Shown here piece by piece: positions 1-9,936 of a stretch of 64,000 nucleotides of DNA. Origin of the DNA: Evernia prunastri (lineage: Eukaryota; Ascomycota; Lecanoromycetes; Lecanorales; Parmeliaceae); assembly GCA_003184365.1 (NCBI GenBank), contig NKYR01000019.1:1-64000 (forward strand). The letters are read 5' to 3'. The notes under the pieces were generated by a model. It ran no database searches, was not told the DNA's origin, and was given only the letters and a program-made list of their open reading frames with translations. Position 1 is the first letter of the stretch, and the number at the start of each line of letters is the position of its first letter. The position numbers and the translations under genes are program-made.

Positions 1-2690
1 ATTTCTATGGGGTCAAAGACATCCCCCAGGAGATTCTGAGGTAGAATAATTCAAGCAATCTACACATCATTCTTGCTACATACCTGAAATCTTGACAGAT
101 GCTGCGATTGAAACACGCAAAAAAATGGAAGAAAGCTCTGAGCAAAGGCTACGGCTAGCAGTGCAGGAACGAATCGAACCTATGAAAGTCGAACATATCA
201 ACAAAATCGCTGCGAAGGACACAGAGATCGAAGAGCTCCGTGTTCTCAACAACGAACAAAAGCAGCAGATTCACGATCTAGAGATCACGGCCGATACGGA
301 TGGTGAAGCTGCTCAGACTAATTCCAGGATGTTAAGCGGTGCACAAATGGCTTTGAGCCAAGCCAAAGCCCAAATTAACAACCAACGACAGGAGATTAGA
401 CGACTGAATCAATGGGGGAAACTGAGCCATTGGAGAAAATGCGGGAGTGGTTATCGTCGCTCTAGGAGTGATATGGACACCTTGGCAGATCAGCGCCTCG
501 AGCCTATTTGGGCTCAGGCTAAGAATGAAGGTCTGCAAAAAGACGCAGGCGCACACAGAGATAAAAATGGCAAAGTTTCAGGAGCCGGGAAGAATGGAGA
601 CCACGGTCGTGCGATGGCTTCTCAGTCAAATCATGAAAATACACATCCAGACGGTGTGGCAGAATCCTTGGTAAAGGCTCTAACGGCTGCGAACGCTAGA
701 GCAGATGCACTTCAAATCAGTGTCGATACCCTGAAAGCAGAGAAAGAGTTCCAGTATCAACTGGTCAGGAACGCAGCAAGTATTCGCAACCCATAAGTAA
801 AGAAGCAGGTGGAGCGGTAGGAGGGCAAGAACCGAAGGCTGCGTATGGCTGCAGGAAAAGAGAAGTCGAAAGAGAGGCAACTGAGACCTTATCTCAAACG
901 AACTATTATGACGCAAGCTCGCCAAGTCTTCGAGCTCCGCAACCAACTGTTCTCGGAGAAGCGAGACCTAGAGGAGCAGCTCAGAGATGTTGAAGTTGCC
1001 AAGGAGAACGACGTTGCACAGCTTAAGCAAGCAGTAGTCGTCAAGGATAACGAACTTACTACCAAGGAGAACGACGTTAAACATCTTGAGCAAGCAGTAG
1101 TTGTCAAAGATAACGAACTCGCTATCAAGGAGAACGACGTTAAACAGCTTCAGCAAGCATTTGTTGTCAAGGATAACGAACTTGCTACCAAAAAGATCGA
1201 AGTTGGACAGCTCAAGCAAGCAGTAGTTGCCAAGGAGAACGAATTTGTACAGCTTTACCAAGCAGTAATTGTCAAGGAGAACGAATTTCAGAGTCAAGAA
1301 GATCAGAAGATGAAAGATTCAAATGCGAAAGAAGAGATCTTACGACGAGAAATGGAAGATTTGCGGAGCCGAGAAGTTGCACTAGCTAATAAAATGAACG
1401 AACATGGTTCCAGCAACCAACACCTCCTTGATACCCCGAGCCGAGCCGAAGACGCGGAGAAGAAGGTCGTCGAACTTGAGGCGGCCGCGATCACTAATAA
1501 GCATCAGTTCAATCAACTGTACAACGAATCTCATCATCTGAGACGAGAAGGACAACGCCACTTGGATCTCCTCAAAGACAAACAAGAAGAAGGAAGATTT
1601 TCGGATCATACACCTTCAGTTGGAGCTCCAGGCAGCAAACTCTAACCTGAACTGCTTCACATACCAGTTACTGTATCCCAACAAAAACAGCGAGACTCAA
1701 AGCCCGAATCTGCAGGATCTAGACTTCGACGAGTCAGATGTGCGCCTTCTACAACAGGGAGGACGACCTGTCCTTATCGAGCAGCTCAAGGCGGCCAGGC
1801 GTACCCTGACTAGACTGAGATATCTTTTGAAGGAGGGTCCCGAAGTCGAGAAAAACAGGGCTCTTTCTATAATTTGGGGACCGAGAGGTGACGAGAATGC
1901 TGCTGAACCAGACGATGATTTTTTTGGCCCCTCGTCCGAAGATCAGCAAACTCCGGCTCGATCGAATTCCCGGAAGCGCTCCGGAGACCCTCTAAGTAAC
2001 CCCAGACAGGGCAAAATCAAGACAATGCCGCTACCGGTAGCACAGCAGATCAAGCTCGAAGCGTCGTATCTTGCACTTCACGGGAGGAAGTTACGACCCG
2101 ACAGAAGATTATACCAAAATCGCGACAGAGGGCCAACTAATCTAGTTCCTCTTTCAGGTTGTGGAGCCAATTGTACGGGACCAGTAAATCTCAACAATAT
2201 TGACTCTTTCTATCACAGCGCGCTTTATCTTCCCGTTACAGCTTGCTATGAATTATTGCTGAGCGGGGGGCTTGCGAATGGTTTACCCTACGACTCAACA
2301 ACAATGTCTCAACAACACCAGAGTCAAGGCAATGAGCCACGGTCGTGCTAATAAAACTCCATGAACTTTCTTCAAACTTTCCAACAATGACTCCGTCTCG
2401 CAAACTGTCAGCTGGGCTGAAGCAGTGAGCAACGGAGGGATCCACCAGGCCGTTTCGACTCTACCGAAGCGCTTGATAATGGATCCTATACTTTCTAGCA
2501 ATACTCGAAAGCATGAGAACTGGTGCCGGGAATTGAGGTGGGACTTTGTTGCTCATGGACAGGAGAATCGGGATCGAGGGCCAGTGGAGATGTTGCATGA
2601 TACGAAGAGACGAGGAGGAAGCAATATCAGAAATGCCCGAATGATGGAATGACAGAGATGATGCCTTCTTTCAGGTTTACGATAATGGCT
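1..2690 (+). pseudogene. Coiled-coil family copy 1, broken, 5' end outside window
   Basis: Reading segments at 92-796 and 845-1645 lie in the same frame and are separated by two stops (TAA at 794, TAG about 30 bases later). Between the stops the frame still encodes a charged, Gln-rich coiled-coil stretch. Near 1590-1610 the coding frame changes and continues as 1620-2351 (helix starting LQLELQAANSNLN). The segment QLKAARRTLTRLRYLL, about residue 60 of the last segment, resembles the C-terminal helical domain of copies 2-4. DNA beyond the last stop (2385-2690) matches the 3' flank of copy 2. A 3' splice site (TTGACAG, about 98) may begin the visible exon, but the 1-40 segment does not splice in frame. 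Product if functional: large cytoplasmic coiled-coil protein of unknown role. I judge it a pseudogene; unrecognised small introns are the alternative. Confidence 0.6.
1001..1290 (+). repeat. 63-bp tandem repeat encoding three-heptad coiled-coil units
   Basis: Units beginning AAGGAGAACGACG start at 1001, 1064 and 1127. A fourth, more diverged unit starts at 1190, followed by a shorter unit of about 42 bp. Each full unit encodes 21 residues of the form KENDVxQLxQAVVVKDNELxx, exactly three heptads, so copy-number change keeps the coiled-coil register. Confidence 0.85.
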
Positions 2691-4784
2691 TTGGCGGAAT
2701 TTCTATCTCGAGGATGCCTTGTTCCAATCTTCTTAGTCTATTGAAAGACAAGCGATCAGTCTGTTGACCGTGACGATAGTAGTAGGCTGTAATATTCTTA
2801 AATTAATTGCAGTCATTACGGCAGCAACGGACCAAACTGATCTTTTGTATGACTTCATTGCACCAAGACACCAATCTATTTACGCGTGGATGCTGGTACG
2901 GAGGGGTAATATGTAATCACGACCTTGGCGGGGAACCGCGCTCTTAATTGACTACATCTGCTTAATCAAGTATGCTCAACTAGTCTTGCAGAGCAAGCCC
3001 CTTCACCGAAAGCTGCATCTCCTGGAACATAGTAGCCCCATAGATAGCATGCCATCTTGACTACATCAAAAAGCTCTTCACCTTCTTTGAATGAAACATG
3101 CTGGCAATGGAGGCTAACGCCGTGCTTTTGGAATGCCAGCACAGCGTCACCCGGATCCTCTCTCTACCCGAGTTGGTATCGAGGCATGCGTGATCAAGGG
3201 TACATTCCTTCTTATCATGCATGCTGCGGACGCACTACCCACCGAGCCTGACTCCGGACCTCTACCACGCCGCGCTGCATACCTGGAGGCGAGGTAGAGA
3301 TATCAAAACATTCCCTCTGAAGGCTCGCAAGCAGGCTGAGATCAGTCATACGAAGGCTTCGCACGACTCCCTTGTCGACGCATGCTAAGACCGCGAGCAC
3401 ATCTCTTCCACCTAAAAGTCGGAAACTGAGTGAAGCTTCGACGAAGAAACAACTGGTGGTAGCATTTGTGCTTCCCGCGTCCGTACCGACTTCTCTTTTG
3501 GCATGGAACAATGGAACGCCGAAGACATCGTTGGGACCTCCATCACCGTCTTTCCCAGAGTGGAAGGGTTCTTCGAAGCGTGCCTTGATTTGCGATTTGT
3601 AGCCGTGTACCAACAGGTAGCAAGAGGTATGCTGACAAAATTCTGGCAAACCAAAGGCGTCTTGAGAGCAGACAACTACTGGAGGTCTCCCGATGCTTCG
3701 AAGTACATGGCGTTATTGGACGGACTCTCTCATTCTGCTTCGGATCGATGGATTATATCGGTATACGAATGCCGTAGGTATATTTGGGTCGGCTTCGTAG
3801 GTCTAGTAGGAAGCAGCACATTCTCTAGAAGTATGAGATACTAACGACAACAAGCGAACACCGAAGAAGACATACCAGAGCAAGTACTCATAATCCTTCT
3901 TTGAGCCAGGAGGCGAGACCAAATCCGTGCCAAGTTGCTAAAGATGACCAGCTCGCCTCTCAAGAACTCGCAAACAACGCACTTGACACTGAACAACTTG
4001 AAGTTCCCAGTTCGATGAACTGCTTCCAAGCTGTAGTAGACACGAGGCAGTAACTTCAATGGGAGCCAATCGAACATCCTCTCTGCCCTGTTCCTCCACT
4101 GTCAGGAACTTGGTGTTGTGGTTCATCACCTTGGGAAGATTGGGGTTCGAAGGTCCTACACTGGCCTATTTGAGACGTCGAATTAGTGGTACCCTGTCAA
4201 TGTATGTATCCACAGGAGAGCCAGAAAAAGTAAAGAAAGCATAGGAAACAAACAAGGTGAAAGCCCCTTCGTTGTTCAACTGACCAATGCATAGCTGTCT
4301 CGCTTCTTTCCGATTTGTCTCATTGCTCTCTTTGGTCTTCTTCTGCGTCTTGATAGCCAACAACCAGAAGCGAGAGGTGAGGGGTGAGAGAGGTAAGAAG
4401 ACATGTCAAATATGATAGGCTGACGAAGCTGATGGCCATGGAAAATTTGCACTTATTATTTCAAACCGGCAGTTAGAGGGAGCTTTAGCGTCTGCCCACC
4501 AATTTCAGCATGACCGTTCCCGTTTTTCTTCCAAGAGCGGGGGGATCTTTTTGGTGTTGAAAGATTTTCGCGTAGCAAATCATAATAAACCCACAACAAA
4601 CGCACCCTTACTCAAAAATTTCCAACCATCCTACACACACCTGAACGAACCGCCATCCTACATCATACTTTATCCTTCCAGCTTCCAAAACTTACAGTCT
4701 TCTACATAATAGTGTTCCTCACGTCGCTGGCTGCTAGGCATTCATATCTTCACACCTTCACGGCCTCTAGTCGTAAGCAGCAAG
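2691..4784. other. No intact gene; possible gene relic at 3060-3844
   Basis: No reading frame with convincing similarity or clean splice structure is seen. On the + strand the frame ending at 3844 (113 residues from 3503, containing VLRADNYWRSPDASKYM) has protein-like composition. It extends upstream to about 3060 only through several in-frame stops, so it may be a decayed gene. The opposite strand has a 144-codon frame over 3215-3649 that is probably a shadow. From 4400 to 4784 lies the pyrimidine-rich leader region of coiled-coil copy 2. Confidence 0.35.
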
Positions 4785-7700
4785 ATGGCGGAACTCTTGC
4801 TCTTGATCATCTGTGCTGCCTTCACTATCATGCTCATCACCACCTTTATTGGTACCTTGACCCTTCCCTTCTTGAACACATCAAAGAAAGATGTGCGGGA
4901 TCTCTTTCTTGCAGCGAAGGACCTCGCGCAACCAATGGGGTCATTTTCCAACACCCTTTTATATCCCCCGGCCTCGATAGTCAAAAACTGTCGATCACAT
5001 CACACCACATTACCCCTTTCCCCCGAGCGAATGTCTGCCGAGGGCGGGTCCAAGTCCCCTGCTATGCCTGATTCGACCGAACCTGCGCCTGGCAAGATCG
5101 AGGCGGGGTTCAACACTACTACGCCACGACCCCCCACCGAGCCAGTACCTAATGCTGGCATACTTTCTGGTTCATCAGACTCTGCAGAAGAGCCCTTTTT
5201 GGCCTCGCTTGAATACCAGTACGCGGCCAATGATGACACGCCACTCGCCGATGGTGTTGCTGAGAGGCAACTTTCGAAGCAACAAGGCGCCGAGGCCGAT
5301 TCCCTTGGCATCATTTCCACAGTTGTTGATGATGATGATGAGGAAGAGCAACGGAGGCGAGCCAGTACTGTTGCAATGGAGGAGGCATTAGCAAAAGCCC
5401 AAGACTTTGAGGAGGCGATACGGAGGCTTGTTGACCCTGAAGGAAGAGACAGTCCAGATTCCCAAGGCATGATCAAGCTGGTCGTCGGCATAATTGAGGG
5501 ACGGGCGGAGGCAGATCAGAGGTTGAAATCGGAGACCGTGCGTTTGAAGGAAGCGCGGGAAGAATCACAAAGTGCAAGAGAATCTGCAACGGATGAGATG
5601 AAGGGTCAGATTGAGGCGATGAAGAAGAAGCACGAGAAAGAGACGACAGATACAAGACTCAAGAACTGGCAAGAGCGAAACGGACTCTTCTGCTCAATCC
5701 AAATGGTTAAGAACGAGCTCGTCGCAGTCCGCGGCCAGACGACTCAGGATCGGCTGCAGCATCAGGCTACATTGCGAAACACAATTAAGACTAAGAATCA
5801 AGAGATCAAGGACCTAGAAAGGATCTTCCGGGAACGAGAAGTAAATATCATAGCGTCAAAGGAGCTTATAGCATCCGAGGAAAGAATGTCAAAGAGCCAG
5901 GTGAATGAGAAAGAGGAGAAGATCCACCTTCTGCAAGATCAGCTTCACGAGCGAGAGGAGAAGGTAAAAGCGCTGGGCAATTGGAAGCAAGAGGCAGAGT
6001 CTGGAAAAAAGAAGTACCAGCAACTCTGCGACGTGCGCAATGACAGAGAGACTACGCTCAAGGAAAACCATGCGCACATTGTGGACAGATTGAAGCTCGA
6101 TAACAAAGGCCTCAACAGGACAATAGCAATCAATGAAGGTAAGATTGCTGATCTCGAACGGAGAATTACCGGCCTCGAGTCAGGCCAAGAGGTCAAAGAC
6201 CTCAGATCCAAACTTGCCAGAGTCCAGAAGCAGAAGAAGAAACCAACAAGCGACCTGCAAAAGATGGAAGAGCGAGTGCGAGCGCTCGAGCAAGAGACAG
6301 AGAACCAGAGACTGACCGTCAAGGACAAAGATGGCGAAATCGAGAGAAACACCCGAGCATGGGCCACAGAAAAGACAGACCTGGTAAAAAGATCTAAGCA
6401 GAAACAGGATGCCTCGAACCGGGAATTGCAGGGAAAAGTCAAGAGATTGGAAGATGAGAAGGCAGATTTGAAGCGTCAAATGGAGGCGGCGGCCCAAAGC
6501 GCTGAGCAACGGATTTCGACTCAATTGGAAAACCACCAAAAAGCGAAGACGCAGACAGCGGTACAACATCAGGAGACCCTGCGTGAGAAAGATCAGGGGA
6601 TCCAAGAGTTGCAGCGCAAAGTGGAGCAGGCCCAAAACGCTGAGCAACGGACTTCTGATCAATTGCATAGCCTCAAACAAGACAAGACGCAGACAGCGGT
6701 GCGACATCAGGAGACCCTACGTGTGAGAGATCAAAGAATTCAAGACTTGGAGCACGAGAAGAATGGCGCTGGGCTTGCTGTCGTGGAGGAAATGAAAGCC
6801 ATGCAAATGGATTTCAACCGTGAGAGGGGGGGCCTCCAGGAAGCGATGATCCGGGCTGCCAATACCGAGATGACCTTGCAGAGTCAGGTTCACGATCTCA
6901 GGTCGCAACTTCAAGGTTACACTAGCGCGGCAGTACAATCGAGCACTCCAATAGTGCATTTCGAACCAGCAAAACGTACGAATGAATCGAGTCCTCTAGC
7001 CGTAGAGGTGGACGAGGCTTTGTCCCTTGCTGAAGAGATCGGTGAACACGGCCTTGTCAGAGGTAGTAGCGAGTGCATCTTACTCAAAAAGCTCAATGAC
7101 GCCAAAACCGCGCTGTTGTTTATCAAACAAGATATGCGACAGCCGGACCTGGACAAAAATGATCTTCTATACAAGATATCGGAAGCTATATTCGACGAGG
7201 GTCGCATCTCGCAGTGCGATCTGAGAAAACGACAACAACTTGTCAAGCAGGCGAAATCGGCAAACAGAAAGCTGCAGCGTGTCCAGAGGCTGCTAAGCAC
7301 AAGCCTCGACGTGGAAGTCGAGGCTGTGTTGGAGATCTTGAGTTCTCCTACCTCGAGCGATACCAATGGTCGCCAAGAAGAGGGCGATCCCCCAGCGGCC
7401 CCAGAACATGCAGTCGAGATCCAACCGCTGCATGAAGAGGACATGGGAGAGGCCTGGGGCTTTGCGTCCCCAGCACAGCCCGAGGGGGTGAGTCAGCCTC
7501 CACTGCCGGGGCTGTTTCAGGCACCAAGCATCGACCAAGCTCCCGTACCGAATTTATTCCTGCAACAGGGCGCACCCAGACCCCGAAAGCCGGTGGTATC
7601 TCAACCACCAGGAGAGCTGAAGATGCCCAAGGGTCTCACAGCATCGATGAGGCAATTTGCCAAAGGATTTCTGCGGACTGGAAACGTAGATCGGGCCGAG

Positions 7701-8216
7701 AGGCTTCTGCTGAAAGAATTCAAGCAGCTTGAAAAGTTCAACGTCAGAGGTTTAAAGACCTACCTGGTAGAGTTGAAGAAGCAGATCGAAGTCCAACCAC
7801 TCGATCAGATGGAGCAGCCTGGCGGTTGGACAAAAGCCATGACCGATTTCGTTGAAGAGGCTTTCAACAAGGGAGAGAGACCCGAAACCATCGTCCACGC
7901 CATCAGAAAGGAAATGTCGCATATGGAGGGTGTCGAATTCTACGTGCAGAAATTGAAGCAGGAACATGACAAGCTAGCCCCGGCACCGGCAGGGAGGGCC
8001 ACTGGCATGACGGAGAACGTGCAGAAACCGAAGCAGGAACATGACAAGCTAGCCCCGGCACCGGCAGGGAGAGCCACTGGCATGACGGAGAACGTGCAGA
8101 TACTCCTGATGTTCCCGTACAACCTTTTGCAGCTCCTTGATTTGCTCTCGCTATACCGGACTCCTTCAATCATTCTCGTCTACTTCGGCACGAAGGCGTT
8201 CTTTCGACGTTGCTAA
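4785..8216 (+). CDS. Coiled-coil family copy 2, with N-terminal hydrophobic helix
   Basis: A single open frame of 1143 codons. From ATG 4785 (AAGATGG context) the first 30 residues form a strongly hydrophobic helix (LLLLIICAAFTIMLITTFIG), a likely membrane anchor or signal anchor. An alternative in-frame start at 5031 would remove it. Residues about 100-180 are low-complexity with an acidic run (VVDDDDEEE). Residues about 185-720 are continuous coiled coil. Residues about 740-855 form the helical domain shared with copies 3 and 4 (LNDAKTALLFIKQDM, then QAKSANRKLQRVQRLL). After a Pro-rich linker come two roughly 65-residue repeats, starting near residues 946 and 1013 (second starts GGWTKAM). 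A 25-residue duplication and about 40 hydrophobic residues end the protein; that tail may result from a late frameshift. No known function assigned; a tethering or scaffold role is inference only. Confidence 0.8.
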   Translation: MAELLLLIICAAFTIMLITTFIGTLTLPFLNTSKKDVRDLFLAAKDLAQPMGSFSNTLLYPPASIVKNCRSHHTTLPLSPERMSAEGGSKSPAMPDSTEPAPGKIEAGFNTTTPRPPTEPVPNAGILSGSSDSAEEPFLASLEYQYAANDDTPLADGVAERQLSKQQGAEADSLGIISTVVDDDDEEEQRRRASTVAMEEALAKAQDFEEAIRRLVDPEGRDSPDSQGMIKLVVGIIEGRAEADQRLKSETVRLKEAREESQSARESATDEMKGQIEAMKKKHEKETTDTRLKNWQERNGLFCSIQMVKNELVAVRGQTTQDRLQHQATLRNTIKTKNQEIKDLERIFREREVNIIASKELIASEERMSKSQVNEKEEKIHLLQDQLHEREEKVKALGNWKQEAESGKKKYQQLCDVRNDRETTLKENHAHIVDRLKLDNKGLNRTIAINEGKIADLERRITGLESGQEVKDLRSKLARVQKQKKKPTSDLQKMEERVRALEQETENQRLTVKDKDGEIERNTRAWATEKTDLVKRSKQKQDASNRELQGKVKRLEDEKADLKRQMEAAAQSAEQRISTQLENHQKAKTQTAVQHQETLREKDQGIQELQRKVEQAQNAEQRTSDQLHSLKQDKTQTAVRHQETLRVRDQRIQDLEHEKNGAGLAVVEEMKAMQMDFNRERGGLQEAMIRAANTEMTLQSQVHDLRSQLQGYTSAAVQSSTPIVHFEPAKRTNESSPLAVEVDEALSLAEEIGEHGLVRGSSECILLKKLNDAKTALLFIKQDMRQPDLDKNDLLYKISEAIFDEGRISQCDLRKRQQLVKQAKSANRKLQRVQRLLSTSLDVEVEAVLEILSSPTSSDTNGRQEEGDPPAAPEHAVEIQPLHEEDMGEAWGFASPAQPEGVSQPPLPGLFQAPSIDQAPVPNLFLQQGAPRPRKPVVSQPPGELKMPKGLTASMRQFAKGFLRTGNVDRAERLLLKEFKQLEKFNVRGLKTYLVELKKQIEVQPLDQMEQPGGWTKAMTDFVEEAFNKGERPETIVHAIRKEMSHMEGVEFYVQKLKQEHDKLAPAPAGRATGMTENVQKPKQEHDKLAPAPAGRATGMTENVQILLMFPYNLLQLLDLLSLYRTPSIILVYFGTKAFFRRC
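7956..8100 (+). repeat. 75-bp direct duplication at the 3' end of copy 2
   Basis: Units start with AAGCAGGAACATGACAAGC at 7956 and 8031 and are nearly identical (one clear G/A difference before the units diverge at the end). Each encodes KQEHDKLAPAPAGRATGMTE plus five more residues. The near-identity implies a recent duplication. Confidence 0.9.
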
Positions 8217-9936
8217 GATTCGCGTCACTGCAGAACGAGCAAAGGCCTTGCGGAACAACTCCTTATCAACCTTCAAATTCTTTCAACAACTCCGTCCCTC
8301 AATCCTCTTCAGCTGGACTGAAGCAATGGGCAACCGGAGAGATCCACCTGGCTGTTTCGATTGAATCGAAGCGCTAGATAATGGATCTATACTTCCTAAC
8401 AGTGCGTGAGGGGATGGTGTCTGCGGAAGGCATTTGAATTTTTAGCTGGTGGCTTGGTGTTTCATGATGGAAGGCAGTGTGAAGGTGGATGCCAACGATG
8501 ATTCCGATACAGAGAGGCCTGAATGATTGAATGAGAGATGATGCTTTCTTTTACGGATGGAACAAAGGCGTTGGCGTTTGCGGTTCATATGTTGCAGGCG
8601 GAGAAAGTGGTGGACTCCCTTAGGGAAAGCATGCTCATTTCACTGGCTTCATTAAATACAGCTTTCTCCATTCTAAATGCTAGCGATACTGGGTATGCAG
8701 TACCTGTACAGAAATGCTGCTCCACGACTGATGCCAAGACCAGCGCCAAGATCGAAGCCAAGCCCAGCCTTTCCAACCTCGGAGATTCTGGACTACCAAC
8801 CTAGAACATTACCGTGCCTTTCTCTCTATCCTGTGTCCCCTTTCCTTGCAACACTCAAGGTTCCGAATCTCGCCGCGATCCTCTGAGCTTCACGTCTCTG
8901 TCTATCATCGACTTCTGAAAGAAGCGTACCGCAGAAGACCAGGGGACAATTTACCCCGCCTGGCGAGAGCTGGCAAGGATTTTACAACGGCAGAGATGAG
9001 GCCTTGCAGGATCACGACGATGTTTGATATGAATGGATTGAGGAAAGGACGGGAAAGCGCGAAGAGACAAAGCTTTAAGCGGGATGGACAGTTGGATCAA
9101 TAAGATTGAGAGGCGTGGATATGATGGAAAGGCGTGGGGGGAAGCTACGAAAGGTGAAGGGCTACACGTCGCCAGACCCGGCACAAATGCTTAATATCAC
9201 TGTCTAGCATATATCAGTCTGATCACGCGAGCTGGGATCCTCTCATTCGACTGCCCCGTACGCTTCTTGCAGGAAAGGTGACTGCGAAGAGAAATGCAGA
9301 CCCCGGATCATTGCTGTATTAGTAGCTCAGCTCGTCTACTGCTCCTTTCTACCCATTTCCATTAATGTTTCTACTGACGGCGCTCCTTACTAGTACTTGT
9401 CATGGCACAGCGTTCGGTTACCACAGCTCTAAGAGCGACGAAGAGAAAGAGAAAGAAAAGGGTCGTGAAAGCATTCTTTGTATTCCCTTCGCGTAGTTTG
9501 AAAGAACATAGTACTGTCTGCCATCCTCCACCTTTTTGTCTGAAGCATAGCTTGGGCCGGTTGTCAAAGCCGAGATTGGCCCATGACGAGGTATGGACCA
9601 TAGGTGTAGGCGGAATTTGAGATTAAGTAAGCATCAGTGTTGACCTCTTTTGCAAGGGAAAGCTGTCTGCGGAGTATCAATTGGCCGAGCGAGCTCTTTA
9701 GTTGTTACACTGATTCCCACTTTCTATGACACCAACAACGTTCCCAACCACCTTTTTCTCAGCACCAGCAAAAACGCACTCGCTTTATTCTCTACTTTCC
9801 ATCTCCCTTACGTTTATAAAAATATAACGTACTGTACCTACATTAGCCCAAAGAAGCCTGCTGGCAAATTTCAAGCTCAACACCAACATCGCGCGCTCGT
9901 GGTGGTGACTTGAACATTTAGCATCTCACCACAGCG
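8217..9936. other. Flank of copy 2: duplicated 3' DNA, then no recognisable gene
   Basis: 8285-8570 is similar to 2385-2690 downstream of copy 1. For example, AGCTGGACTGAAGCAATG here corresponds to AGCTGGGCTGAAGCAGTG there, followed by matching GGATC/AGATCCACC and AATGGATC segments. In the frame beginning near 8273 it still reads as WATGEIHLAVSIESKR, suggesting an ancestral extra C-terminal segment now outside the frame. The rest up to 9936 shows no supported gene. A TATA-like TTTATAAAAATATAA lies at about 9811, upstream of copy 3. Confidence 0.55.
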
